Shown here: piece by piece, positions 10,397-22,321 of the stretch
How positions within the stretch are numbered: position 1 is the stretch's first letter
How the letters are laid out: every line of letters starts with the position of its first letter
Assembly: GCA_018857735.1 (NCBI GenBank)
Contig: JABMCL010000899.1
Coordinates: forward strand, 72,001 to 136,000
DNA: 64,000 bases
Source of the DNA: Alviniconcha marisindica
Lineage: Eukaryota; Mollusca; Gastropoda; Provannidae
Direction: 5' to 3'
Notes under the pieces: generated by a model
Database searches by the model: none
Told to the model about the DNA's origin: nothing
The model's input: the letters and a program-made list of their open reading frames with translations, nothing else
Translations under genes and position numbers: made by a program

Positions 10397-10925
10397 TGCG
10401 CTGATTCCTGCCGTCTTACGTACGCTCAAAACTTCTATCAAACATGGAAACTGTTGATGGCAGAAATAAAAATTTCAACCAAGTCAATATACTTGAATCA
10501 TCCCTCACAGGGCAGTGTGGCTAACTACGAAAGGCTCATTAATTATTATTTTTTCAGAGCAACGTCAAAAGCATTTACACTGATAAACCGATTAGTTTTT
10601 GCGAGTGGGACTCGCAATAACTTTTTTTATGTGTGTAGTCTGATTAAAAGCTGTTTTGTATTGTATGACTTTAACTTCTTTGTGTGTTGTGGTCTGGTTT
10701 CGAGAAGGTTAGTCAGTAGTACTTTCAAACAGTGTCGGTCTCCCAGGCCCAGGCCTGCGCTGAAAAGCTCTAATTCAGCTTCAGTTGTCAAATCAAAGTC
10801 ACATTTTTCACATTCTGCTCTTATCTGTCCTAAACATCCGTGTCATATTTGGAATGTCCGATGTTGGCTGAGTGTTTGCACGAGTGTCGGGAAGTCACAG
10901 GCACGTGCGCCTTGTTCTGCACGTT
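10397..10925. other. Unique sequence without recognised gene
   Basis: An open frame crosses it from 10454, but its residues show no domain and it runs into CT/GT microsatellite. I see no splice pattern to rescue it. Confidence 0.4.
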
Positions 10926-10997
10926 TCTCTCTCTCTCTCTCTGTGTTCTCTCTCAGTCTCTGTGTGGGTGTGGGTGTGAGTGTGTGTGTGTGTGTGT

Positions 10998-11032
<35 letters not shown>

Positions 11033-11081
11033 CTCTCTCAGTCTCTCTGTCTCAGTGTGTCTGTGTGTCTGTGTGTGTCTC

Positions 11082-11114
<33 letters not shown>

Positions 11115-11126
11115 GTCTGTCTGTCT

Positions 11127-11220
<94 letters not shown>
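10926..11220. repeat. Compound (CT)n/(GTCT)n/(GT)n microsatellite
   Basis: Alternating CT, GTCT and GT blocks. Confidence 0.97.
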
Positions 11221-11538
11221 GGGGCTCGTGTCAGACAGATATTTGTTTAAGTGCTAATGCTGTAGTTGTGCATTACACTCAAGCACTAATTACTAGATTT
11301 GTACATTTATTGTGAGTCCCAATGTAAATGCATCTCTGACTGGACGGCTGTTTTTGTTCTAGTCCTCCGTCACCACCCCTTCCTGTTTTTGTTCTAGTCC
11401 TCCGTCACCACCCCTTCCCCCCGCCCCTCCCCTGTCTCGCCGTTTTGTTTTACCCGGGAGCTTCATCACTGGAGATTAGAACTGGGATTTTTTCCAAGTT
11501 GGTTAGCCTGCGGACACTCCTACAGACGCGTTCACGCT

Positions 11539-11634
11539 CTCACACACACACACACACACACACACACTGACGCACATACGCACACACACACACACACACG
11601 CACGCACACACATACGCACGCACGCGCGCGCGCA

Positions 11635-11676
<42 letters not shown>

Positions 11677-11730
11677 ACATACAAACGCATACCCATTTTC
11701 TTGTACCCCAGCTTCCTCTCTTTCCTTTTT

Positions 11731-11771
<41 letters not shown>

Positions 11772-11782
11772 CCCCCCCCCCC
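11539..11782. repeat. (CA)n, then (CT)n and poly-C
   Basis: CA with CGCACG interruptions to about 11680, CT from 11734 and C to 11782. Confidence 0.95.
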
Positions 11783-11949
11783 TCCAACCGCTCCACCCCC
11801 CACCACACTCCTACACAACGAAACATTGAACTGATTTCAAGAGCCTCTACGTCAGAATTAATTTATACAGCGGAAAGGGGGGGGGGGGGGGGTACTCTGT
11901 CTGGACTGTATATTCTATAAATAGACACAACAAACCTTGGGTCTCCCTC

Positions 11950-12114
11950 ATAGTTCAGGAGCTGTGTGAGAGTCGAGGTGGCCGTCCTGGGCTGTCCGCC
12001 CTAACGAGCCTTCTGGTTTCCGCGGACGTAAAGCTATATTGAACCATGCTTCGGCATTGGTCTCAGCTTGTCCCTAATATGTCAACTGACATCTGAGGAC
12101 ATTAAGCAACACAA
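11950..12114 (-). mobile_element. Dispersed ACGTCCACGG module, inverted copy
   Basis: The plus strand shows CATAGTTCAGGAGCTGTGTG through GACATTAAGCAACAC, the exact reverse order of the other copies. Confidence 0.65.
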
Positions 12115-12352
12115 CCTACCTTGGGTCTCCCTGGAAGTGTTGGCAGTCGGTACGTTTACAGACGGGTAGGTAGGCTACGTCGTTAGGCGCGAACTGACGA
12201 CCTAATCCAGTCTGTGTACCGACCTAGACCTACCCTAGAGTACCCCAACAAGGCGGAACAGTTTTCCCTTCCATGTGGGTCTTCCCACTGACGTTTAATA
12301 TGCTCAGCACAAAAAGTAACTTACTTAAGGTCGTTTTATTCTAACACAATTT

Positions 12353-12398
12353 TTCTTCTTCTTCTTCTTCTTCTTCTTCTTCTTCTTCTTCTTCTTCT

Positions 12399-12458
<60 letters not shown>
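12353..12458. repeat. (CTT)n-(CT)n compound microsatellite
   Basis: CTT trinucleotides switch directly to CT at about 12403. Confidence 0.98.
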
Positions 12459-12459
<1 letters not shown>

Positions 12460-12934
12460 ACGTAGCTGGAAAAAAATTGAGCAGAATAAACTTCCTTCAG
12501 TTGTTCGAATACCAGAAACAAGTCGAAGGTAATATCATTTTCACACATGATTCCTCTCATTCACCCACCCTACCCCAAGGTGTCAGCATGTTGTTGTTGT
12601 TTTAATGGATGACCAAGTTCAATACCTTGTGCGGACGAACAGCAGGTCTTCTTGCGCGTGGGCCTCGCTCACACAAACGGTTCCAGACTGTGGCCAGAAA
12701 TTATTATTCTCAGTCCGTGGTAGATGGTGCCAGCAATGACTGTTGCTGGTTGAAAATCTGTTCCTCAAGTGTGTGACAGTGATGTTACGATCCGGCTGCC
12801 GGGTCGTTATTGACTGGGGTGGAGATGGGGGTGGAGGCGGGGTGGGCGGGGGTCACTGCGGGGTAGGTCAAAAACAGTTCCAGTCGTCTGGTAGGGATGC
12901 AACCACAACCTCACAGTCTTCTTCTTCTTTCGCC

Positions 12935-13135
12935 AGTACAGTGCCCAACTTCAACATGATGAAGACTCTAACACTTTTAGTGCACGCTGGGATATTTTGG
13001 TGTTTCCATAGTCCACCGAACTCTGATAAGGACTGCAGGATCTTTAACGTGCGTATGTGATCTTTTTGCCAGCGTGTACACACGGGGGACCTTGGTTTAT
13101 AGTCTCATCCGAAGGACTTTTGTCTGTCTTGACAC
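12935..13135 (+). repeat. Dispersed repeat, 'ACACGGGGGACC' family, copy 1
   Basis: Shares GTGCCCAACTTCAACATG-like start, CACGCTGGGATATTTTGG, CATAGTCCACCGAA, TTTAACGTGCGTATGTGATC and ACACGGGGGACCTTGGTTTA with copies at about 22655-22810, 23350-23555 and 53020-53215. Confidence 0.65.
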
Positions 13136-13317
13136 TCCAAGTTGTCTTGCTGTTACAGACGCAGATGTTCTGCTTTCAAACATTCCAACAGCTCCAAAAC
13201 TTTGATCAGTTTGCGACGTCCGAGGCATCCTTCCAGAAACTTTCTTTTGAATGAAATGAGTGGCGAAAGCAAGACGTGACATGATCGTCAGTGAATGCTT
13301 TCAAACGCCATGCGTGC

Positions 13318-13325
<8 letters not shown>

Positions 13326-13383
<58 letters not shown>
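13326..13383. repeat. (GT)n microsatellite
   Basis: Pure GT followed by a G-rich stretch. Confidence 0.98.
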
Positions 13384-13384
<1 letters not shown>

Positions 13385-13572
13385 GGGTGGGGGGGGGAGG
13401 GCAGGAAGGCGAAGGGGCACTGGTGTCAATTTCCTTCTATCAGTGTGCTTCCCATCTATTGTCTCTCATCTATACTGACCTGACTTTCCGTCCGGTCGTT
13501 AGAGCGATTAAATTTCCTTATAAGGCGTACCGCGATGAGTTGAGTCTGGATTCCAAAAAAGGGATAAACCCA
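13385..13572 (+). repeat. Dispersed 185-bp repeat, copy 1
   Basis: GGGGCACTGGTGTCAATTTC, CTGACCTGAC, GGTCGTTAGAGCGATTAAAT and AAAAAGGGATAAACCCA also occur at 15575-15765. Confidence 0.75.
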
Positions 13573-13729
13573 GCAGGTGAATTCTGTTGTTTTTGTTGTT
13601 GAGTTTTAAGATCAGTGAACTGTAATCATGCACCAGGTAAAAGAAGACAAAACCTACGGCTCGCCGTAACTGTCAGAAATGCACCAAAGTCAAGTTAGTA
13701 CAGTTTCAACTTTAAAAAAAATAAATTAG

Positions 13730-13873
13730 AATCAACACACAAGGGAATTAATTAGCACTCGAAATACGACGTAACACAAACACAACAACAAAGACCAGTG
13801 TCGCCTACGGTAACTCTCACCTGGCATGCGTGTAAATACAAGGTACGTAAACTCCACCAGAGGTACATGCTCA
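13730..13873 (+). repeat. Dispersed repeat, copy 2
   Basis: Second copy of the sequence at 1480-1632, about 90 percent alike by eye. Confidence 0.7.
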
Positions 13874-14075
13874 ACATCAAAGAAGAAGAAGAGGAGGGAA
13901 AAAAGAAGAAAGATAATAAAGTGGTGAGTTACTTTTTCTGTTGAGTATACAACCTGCTATTTATAGAGCTCAGGGGCACTTCCCACTCAGCTCTGGCGTA
14001 GCTAGGTGGTCTGACTGAAAAGCAAGGCAGCGAGTCAGCTAGCGAGTCGAGTTTCCGAAAAGGTTTGAGGCGCGC

Positions 14076-14083
14076 CCTATAAA
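14076..14083 (+). promoter_or_regulatory. TATA-like box CTATAAAA
   Basis: A single strong TATA motif in a GC-mixed region. A good donor GAG|GTAAGT lies at 14781/14782. A 5' exon is conceivable, but I found no acceptor or coding exon that would join it. Confidence 0.2.
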
Positions 14084-15002
14084 ACCCAGCTCCTACACTT
14101 TAGGTGCCACACCAGCACTGCGGAGACCTCGTGAACTGTTTATTAACCATTTGCTCCAAGAAATCGCCACGTTTTGTATTCCTGGCTTTGAGAATTGGCT
14201 GTAGTCAAGAGAGAGTAAAACAAAAGACGAACAACAAAAAGAAGAAAAAGAGGGGTTTGGGTCAACGATATATTACGAGGTTTCAGCCGTCCAAACAACA
14301 TTTTCGCCGCTAACGTGTGTGAGTGTCGCGTCATACTTACGTTCTCTTCGCCGTCACACGGGATCGTGGTCCAGAAGAAATGCGAGGATAGGCGATACAA
14401 ATTAAAAAGAAAACAGAAGAGAAAACTAGGGGATTAACCCTGAAGAATTTACAGTGACTCATCCGTTGTTTTTGTTTGTTTGTTTGTCCGTTCGTTTTCC
14501 GGCTGTGGTAAGTAACAGTGAAACCCAGCCGCAGTGGTGGCGAGAAGACCTTGCTTCGTCAGTGCTGTTAGCTGTCTCCTTTCCACGGGCGACGCGGACT
14601 ATCAGAGGCGGAGTTGGGGTTTCGTTTGCTGTGTGACGGGCGCGTGGCGTGACTGGTGACTCGCTGGACCTCCGCCCCTCCCTCTCTCTCTCTCTCTCTC
14701 CCTCTCTCACCCCCACCTCCCTCCTCCTCCGCTTGAAAGGCAACCAGTTCTCCATTCGTCGCCTGGCCCTGGCTGAGTGAGGTAAGTCGCCACTTCTCCG
14801 GTGCGGTGGCTTCGGCCGTCGTTCATTCCTTTGTTCGTTTCTACTGTCCTTTCTTCTTCCTGTGACCTTTCTGGCGTTCAGTACTGATGTGTGTGTTTTG
14901 TGTTTTGAATCATATCTATTATTTATATGTTTACTTATTCTCTCTGTCTGCCTCTGTCTCTCAGTAAGTATCTCTGTCTCTGTCAGTATTTATTTACTTA
15001 CT

Positions 15003-15004
<2 letters not shown>

Positions 15005-15095
<91 letters not shown>

Positions 15096-15123
15096 GAATC
15101 ATGTATGTATTCACTTACTTAAC

Positions 15124-15187
<64 letters not shown>
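15005..15187. repeat. Two (CT)n arrays with duplicated flank
   Basis: CT arrays at 15005-15090 and 15127-15187, each preceded by a similar ACTTACTTA(ACTA)TTCTC. Confidence 0.97.
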
Positions 15188-15190
<3 letters not shown>

Positions 15191-15574
15191 TAAGTTGTGT
15201 GCACATTCGTTCCCCAGTGACATGACACTGCCGATACATTTCGGCCAATGTTCATTGTGAATGGTCTTTGGTTTGGTTCGGTGGGTCGTCAGGGCAGAAT
15301 GTTGCACTGTCGCTATACAAGCACATAAAATGTAATTTGAAATTAAAAACTAAAAACAAACACACACACACACACAAAAACAAAAACGGTGATTCATTGC
15401 GACTCCAGATACTGTTATTGTCTTTTTGTTTCACCAAGCATGCTTAATTACTGAGTCAGATTTAGCCCGCTCTCAATGCAGCACTCAAGAGGAAGAAAAA
15501 CTTTGCTGTAGCAGGAAATTGCTACCAGGAAGTTAGTTCATAGGGGAAGGAGGAGGGGGCGATGGGAAAATGGC

Positions 15575-15765
15575 TGACTGGGGTGGGGGGGGGGGGCAGA
15601 AGGGGAAGGGGCACTGGTGTCAATTTCCTTACATCAATGTGCTTCCCATGTATTGTTTCTCAGCTACACTGACCTGACCTCCCGTCTGGTCGTTAGAGCG
15701 ATTAAATTTCCTTATAAGGTGTACTGGGAGGAGTTGAGTCTGGATTCGAAAAAAGGGATAAACCC
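15575..15765 (+). repeat. Dispersed 185-bp repeat, copy 2
   Basis: Second copy, same orientation, again preceded by a G-rich tract. Confidence 0.75.
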
Positions 15766-16357
15766 AAGTTAATTAAAAAGTGGACTGTTGTCTGCTTCTT
15801 CCTTTTATTGTTCAAAAATCACTATATGCCCTCTGTCTGTCTGTCTGTCTGTCTCTGTCTCTCTCTCGCTCTCTCTCTCTCCAATCCACTAAACTACAAT
15901 CCTTGTAAAATACAGTGTTCGAGTTCTCTCTCTGTCTCTGTCTGTCTGTCTTTCTCTCTCTCTAACTCTCTCTATATCTCTATCTCCCCCTCTCTCTCTC
16001 CCCCCCACACCTCCGCATTATTTCTTCTACAAGTGCTAAGAATAGTATATGTTTGCATCCGCCCTTATTATTGATTAAAATGTATAATGTGAATATGAAT
16101 GGATGTTGATGTTCTGTATATAAAAACTGCACATAAACAACAACAAAAATTGTTTTGTTTTTAAGTATACGTAAATGAATGCAGATATACAACAGAAACA
16201 TATTTAATACTGACCTTTCATTGTCTCCCTGATATAACCGTACTGGTTGACTGGGCGTAAAACACCAAGTTACTTACCTTCCATTGACGCAAGATAGCAT
16301 ACATTTACGCAAAATGTCAGTTAAGGCGCATAACTCTGAAATTTAGCCAGATCAGGA

Positions 16358-16362
16358 CCCCC

Positions 16363-16393
<31 letters not shown>

Positions 16394-16406
16394 ACACACA
16401 CACACA
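16358..16406. repeat. Poly-C then (CA)n
   Basis: 22 C followed by CA repeats. Confidence 0.95.
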
Positions 16407-16659
16407 ATATATCCATCCCCAGCCCCCCGTCCTAACCCCAAACCCCACCACACACACTTTTACAATCGCAGAGAGGTAGCAAAAAGAAAGGGCAAAAGAC
16501 TAAGGCGACACAAATTAATCTGTGACCGGGCCAGGGCCGGGTCAAGGTCATAAGCGGCAGCGGCGAGGACCAAAGATGACAGAATTGTAGAACTTCGCCG
16601 TTTGCTTGGAGTCCATACATCCTTTCCTTCGGTTAAACAAGAGGACAGCTATGCCAGTC

Positions 16660-16860
16660 TTTTCTTCCCTTTTTTTTTTTTTAGATAATCTCCCCCCCCC
16701 CCTCTCTCTCTCTCCAGTCTTTTCTTCCTCCCTCCCTCTCTTCTTCTTTTCTTTCGTTCTTTTTCTCTCCCATTTTTTTTTTCTTTTCTTCTCCGCCCCC
16801 CCCTCCCTCCGCGCCTGTTTCCTTCCCCCCCCCACCTTCCCCCCAGCCCGCCCCCTAGTA
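16660..16860. repeat. Polypyrimidine tract
   Basis: About 200 bases of almost pure T/C without strict period. Confidence 0.85.
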
Positions 16861-17880
16861 TTGATGGAGGTAAGAATTAGCCTCCATCTTCTCCTTCACC
16901 AAGGACATCATAATTATACAGAGCGGAGCGTGATCACGACATTGTCGTATGCTGACTTCGGGTTTTTTAATCTTTCGCCTTTTGTTGCACTCCACGGGCT
17001 GACGGCATGGGTTGACCGGGACGACAAGTCTTGGCATTGTGTCGTTCTGGCTTGTCTCCTGTGCACGCTGTCCTTTCTTCTTCCTGTGACCTTCACTTCT
17101 TTTCTTCTTCTTTTTTCCTTTTTTTTTTTTTTTTTTTGGTATGTGTGGGTTTTACGGCCAGGTCGTCTGCGTCTGACGTACATGCACTACGCAGTATAGT
17201 GGCTTTATTCGTTGCTGAATATTCTGCTTCGTAGGGGTGGGGGTGAAGGGGGAGGGGGGCAGAGAGGGGTTGGGGGGCTAGCGGGTGGGGGGGGGGGGGG
17301 CTTAGGTCTTACAGGGTTTCTTGTAATCGTGCATAATTAATGAAGTAAGCCGGTTTGAGAATCACCCCTCTTGAAACTTTCGAAGCGTGTGCAAGGTTCA
17401 ACTTTTGAAGTCTTTACTCTGGGGTGTGAATACCCTTTAACAATGTGTCTAGTGCGACAAACACAATACAGAAAACACAAACAAAAACTTCTTATATGTT
17501 AACGGCCGTCAACCAGGTAGGTTCATCTAAGAAGAGGTGAGAGGGAGGGGGTGGGGGGGGTGGGGGGGGGGGTAGTTGAGAGAGATAATCAGAGAGAAGA
17601 GGAAATAATTTATTTATTTTTAATTCTGCCTGGTGTTAAATAATATTTGACTGATGGACACATATAATTCCGAAAAAGTCGAAAAATGAACATATCGGGA
17701 ATCGATCATGGCCTGTAAGTTAATATAAAAAACTTCAGCTTTGGGGAGGAAAGTATTTCAATCTACATCTCGGAACTCAGAAGTCTTTAACTACCACCTT
17801 TTTTCTTTCTCTCTCTCTCTCCCTCCGCCCTCCCCCACCCTCCCCCCAATCCTCACTGATGGCTTGACCTTCAGCGCAAG
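16861..17880. other. Unique and G-rich sequence, no gene recognised
   Basis: Contains a T-run near 17105-17138 and G-rich stretches at 17232-17300 and 17545-17572; no reading frame shows a domain. Confidence 0.4.
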
Positions 17881-17890
17881 TTTTACTGTT

Positions 17891-17891
<1 letters not shown>

Positions 17892-17960
<69 letters not shown>
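17892..17960. repeat. (CT)n microsatellite
   Basis: Pure CT. Confidence 0.98.
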
Positions 17961-17966
<6 letters not shown>

Positions 17967-18934
17967 CTTCTTCTCCTTTTCGTCTATATTTGTTTAGCCA
18001 ACAGTGACAGGTGTAACATGTCAGTCAATGCCTCGTGCGTCCGAAGATGACAGCTAGGATCCGTCATCCGTTCTGTTAAACAGCATGGTTCACACCAAAG
18101 ACAAACCGCCAGACGTTTTGTCCACTGTGCAGCTTACGAGCGTGCGGTTAGCACGTGCATTCCTTTTGCGCGAAACGGTACTTAGGTCTACTGTGTGTAG
18201 AAGGAATGAGAAATGTCTAGAATGCTTTTGTATTAATGTCAGTAAGTGTTTTCTGGAGGAACTGGTGGACTGATTGGACATCTGTTTATAACTTTCGTAG
18301 GCCGATCGCAGTGAGATAAAAACAAAACAAAAAACAAAGGCTTCTTTTCTGCCATTTTGTTTCTACTTCCTTTTTTTTTTTTTAAATAGTTTTTTTGTTT
18401 TGTTACTTAAACAAATTTGAATATGTATATTTGTTGTGTTATTTCGTCTGTCTTTTCTCGTTGTTTTTCGATATCCTCACATTTTGGTGCTCGACTAAAG
18501 TGTCGCCTCTTCAGAACGGATCACGAAGGCCTTTCAGAAAGTTCAAACGGAGAGAGAGGGAGAGAGACAGACAGACAGAAAGACAAAGATAGAGACAGAG
18601 AGATTAGGAAGAAGCAAAAATAATAATAATAATAATAATATTATATCACTAAGAAAGAAGCAAAAGTAATAATAATAATAATAATAATAATATCACTTTC
18701 TTGCCTTTGTGTCCAAGGACCCCTAGCTCTCTTGCGGTGCTTCAGCCTGTCTGTTACAAGGGTCCGTGCCACTTGAACACCGCCTTGTGTATTTGTGTCA
18801 AGCTCTCGTGGTCTGTTTGTTCAGGGTGGGGTGTGCGGAGCTGGCATGTTGCTCAGTTAGTTTGTCTGAAATCCCGCCAGCTAAGCGATTGCGAGCCTGC
18901 TGAACAAATTTGGTTATTTTGACGTAACGGCGGC

Positions 18935-19115
18935 GGCGGTGGTGGTGGTGTGTGAAATTGAAATAGTTTGTCTGTCAACGCTGGAGAGGAAAAGTACGCG
19001 TGTGCGCTGTCGCTGTTAGTTTTGTTGGCCAAAATCTGTGTGGTGGTGGTGTTTGAAATTGAAATAGTTTGTCAAGGTTGGAGAGGAAAAGTACCCATGT
19101 GTGCTGAAACTGTTT
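18935..19115 (+). repeat. 75-bp near-tandem repeat, two copies plus one
   Basis: GAAATTGAAATAGTTTGTC, GGAGAGGAAAAGTAC and GTGTGC recur at 18952 and 19057; a third, more distant copy is near 19520-19575. Confidence 0.65.
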
Positions 19116-19651
19116 TGTAGGCTAAAAATCCGTTTCTCAGTGAACAATTTGTTTTTGGTGTGGGTGTGTGTGTGCGCGTGTGTGTGTGTCGTGTGTGTGT
19201 GTGTGTGTGTGTGTTTTAAACTATGAATGATACCTTGTTCGTTGCTTTTCTGTAATTGGCTTTCTGCTCGAGTTTGTAGAACTACTACATAAAGCAATAC
19301 ATTATTATCATTATGACATAGTGAATTATGAAACTGAGGCCTCTACAGATTACAATACATAGTTATTTATTGATTGATTTTTAGTTCAGAATGCAAATGA
19401 TGCTCCGAATTCTTTCGTTCTGGTTTAATCCTGCTACCTCCATAAAGAGAGGACCACAAAAGAAGAAGATATAATCCTAATCCCAACTATTTTTACCCTT
19501 GCCTGAACACAAACAAACAACTGAAATTAAAATAGTTTGTGTGTCTAGGTTGGAAAGGAAAAGCACGCGAAACAGCAAAAGAATGCTAATAAATAGGTGG
19601 GATGTGTGTTGTGTGTGTTGTGTTTTTCTTTTTTTTTTCGCGGCGCGCGCG

Positions 19652-19687
19652 CACACACACCCCACACCCACACACACACACACACCA

Positions 19688-19718
<31 letters not shown>

Positions 19719-19790
19719 CAACTCACTCACTCACTTCCATCCACTCTCCTCTCTCACACACACACACCCCACACACACACACACACATAT
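19652..19790. repeat. (CA)n-rich tract
   Basis: CA repeats with CCCACAC and CTCACT interruptions. Confidence 0.95.
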
Positions 19791-19791
19791 T

Positions 19792-20100
19792 TCTTCCCCC
19801 ACCTCCTTTTGCTAGAGACTTCATACGCTCTGCCGTATCACCCCTACCCAAGGAAAAATGTCAAAGCACCTCCCTGTAATCCAATACCGCTGGATGTGGG
19901 GTTTTCAACTGGATCACTGATACTATGCGATCCTCCCAACCCCAACCACCCCACCCCGACACGCACGCTTTCTTCCCCCACCCCTTTTTTTACTGGAGAG
20001 ACTCCATACGCTCTGCTGTAGCACCCCTACCCCAAAGGAAACTGTCAAAGTACCACCCCTGTAATCCAATACCGGGGGAGTTGGGGTTTTCAACTGCCGC
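19792..20100 (+). repeat. Tandem duplication, about 180 bp
   Basis: CTTCCCCCACC, CATACGCTCTGC, CACCCCTACCC, TGTAATCCAATACCG and GGGGTTTTCAACTG appear at 19792-19916 and again at 19971-20098. Confidence 0.85.
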
Positions 20101-20369
20101 CCCACTGACCCCATCACCCGCCTCGCTCTTGCCACCGTCGAACCAGAGACACTATGTACAGCAAGCGTCTCTAGTCAAACACACACACACGCACGCCGAA
20201 GGGGGATCGGCAGCTTACTGTGCCAGTCGCAGTGCAGAGTCTCTGCGTCACTCTCAGGGAGTGTCCCGCACTTCCGTAAACGTACCCCGGGTAGGTCCAG
20301 AGTACCCGATCAAGCCACTGACTGCTCAGATTTAAAAAAATAAAAATATACCGACGAGGCTGAAATTAT

Positions 20370-20940
20370 TGAAGCCTTGCCGCTGTCTGGAGTCGTTTAC
20401 GTGGGCGTTCGCGTTAAAACGTTTCGCCAAGCGTTTTTTGCCCCCCGCGCCCGGCAACGTGTGCTCCGCACGGAACCAAGCCTTTTGGGGGGGCCCGGCA
20501 ACGTGTGCTCCGCGCGGAACCAAGCCTTTTGGGGCGCCCGGCAACGTGTGCTCCGCACGGAACCAAGCCGCCTTTTGGGGCGCCCGGCAACGTGTGCTCG
20601 CGGAACCAAGCCTTTGGGGGCGCCCGGCAACGTGTGCTCCGCACGGAACCAAGCCCTTGCCGCTGTCTGGAGTCGTTTACGTGGGCGTTCGCGTTAAAAC
20701 GTTTCGCCAAGCGTTTTTTGCCCCCCGCGCCCGGCAACGTGTGCTCCGCACGGAACCAAGCCTTTTGGGGCGCCCGGCAACGTGTGCTCCGCACGGAACC
20801 AAGCCGCCTTTTGGGGCGCCCGGCAACGTGTGCTCGCGGAACCAAGCCTTTTGGGCGCCCGGCAACATAGGCTCGCGGAACCAAGCCTTTTGGGGCCCCC
20901 GGCAACGTGTGCTTGCAGAACCAAGCATTTTGGGGCGTTC
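20370..20940. repeat. GC-rich 43-bp minisatellite inside a 283-bp higher-order duplication
   Basis: CGGCAACGTGTGCTCCGCAC and GGAACCAAGCCTTTTGGGGC recur 11-12 times with 40-, 43- and 46-bp variants. The leader CTTGCCGCTGTCTGGAGTCG..GCGTTTTTTGCCCCCCGCGC occurs at 20375 and 20656, so a whole block was duplicated. Frames are open on both strands (up to about 220 codons), as expected from GC-rich repeats. Confidence 0.93.
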
Positions 20941-21454
20941 GCGAGTGTTGTTTGGAGGTTACTCTCGGCGTGACAAAGACTATGGTGGCGAAACTGACTG
21001 ACTGACTGATTCGGCTGGGTGTTGAACTCAAAGACTGAAGTGAGTTGAAATTTGCTTCGTTCGTTACTACAGGCACTCGAAGACTGAAGTAAGTTGAAAT
21101 TTACTTCGTTCGTCTGACGGATATTGAGGACGGAAGAGCCTCACTGTTATTAATAAATTCGTAGGCTGTACAGGCTGTCAGTCGTCATGTTGGATGTTTT
21201 TTCTTCTTGTTTTTGTTGTTGTTGTTTTGTGTGTGTGTGTTTTGTTTGTTTGTTTTTTGTTTGTTTCCTGAGGCCTTGTACAGGACCAAAAACACACAAA
21301 AAGGTTAATAAGAGCGACATGCTTCTTTTAATTAGACAATACAAAACACGAACAAATTTAATTGTAAAACACCCTCTTTCAAGCAACGAACAAATAGGTA
21401 ATACATCAGCAAACGATCACTGGAATGAAATTTGATCTACTTTGCTTTTTCCCC
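20941..21454. other. Unique sequence, short local repeats
   Basis: GAAGTGAGTTGAAATTTGCT / GAAGTAAGTTGAAATTTACT at 21038 and 21083 form a short direct repeat; no gene recognised. Confidence 0.5.
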
Positions 21455-21860
21455 TTTCTGTCATGGCGCCTTACGTCCACAGAAGCCGTAAGGCTTATTA
21501 GGGACGGGAAAAGAATGGGGTAGTGAATGAGAGTCCACCTTCCTGTTCACACAGCCCCCGAGCTCTGATGGTTACGTCCCTCGGCTTCTGTCATGGCTTA
21601 TTAGGGACGGGGGGAAGAGTGGGAAAGGGAGGGAATGAGAGCCCAGACCCACCTCGCTGTTCACACAGCTCCTGAACTCTGACTTGTCAGTTCAGTTCAC
21701 TGTTGCTTTACGTCCACAGAGACCGTGCAGACTATTAGGGACCGGGGGGCCCAGGACGGCCACCTCCACTTCCACACAGCTCCTGAGCTCTGACATGTCA
21801 GTTCAGTTCAGTGTTGCTCTACGTCCACAGAGACCGTACAGACTATTAGGGACGTGGGAT
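21455..21860 (+). mobile_element. Cluster of partial ACGTCCAC-module copies
   Basis: Four variants of CTTTACGTCCACAGAGACCG, CTATTAGGGAC, GGACGGCCACCTCCACTTCC and ACACAGCTCCTGAGCTCTGA occur in about 400 bases. Confidence 0.6.
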
Positions 21861-22085
21861 ATAATACTGCAATACAATACAACTTTATTGTCTCTGTGTA
21901 GAGAAATTTGCCTTCTGGCTCGTCATCTACATAAAACATTCAATACATTTAACAATAAAACATCAACAACTCAATGAAATACGGAGCTAAAAACCGCTAT
22001 AGGGAAAGAGAGCTCAGGACCATCTCCCTGTTCACACAGCTCCTGAGCTCTGGTACTTTGCTTGCAGTTGGCGCAGAAGTTACGG

Positions 22086-22242
22086 GCTTTTGGATGCCTC
22101 GATTTGGGGAAATTAAATGCTTTATAGCACTTGGGGAGCGAGATAAAACAATGGAGACTTTTCCTTGTTTTCGCCTTAAGACTGAATATTCGTGTGACCC
22201 CAAAATACCTCTGAGATTCTGGAGCCTCTTCGCCACACACAT

Positions 22243-22321
<79 letters not shown>

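Noticed and set aside
16606..17199. 197-codon open frame
   Set aside because: Half is a polypyrimidine tract and a poly-T run, and no domain or splice support is visible.
20369..21076. 210-220-codon open frames on both strands
   Set aside because: They follow from the GC-rich 43-bp repeat, which lacks stop codons in several frames; no conserved domain or codon bias is visible.
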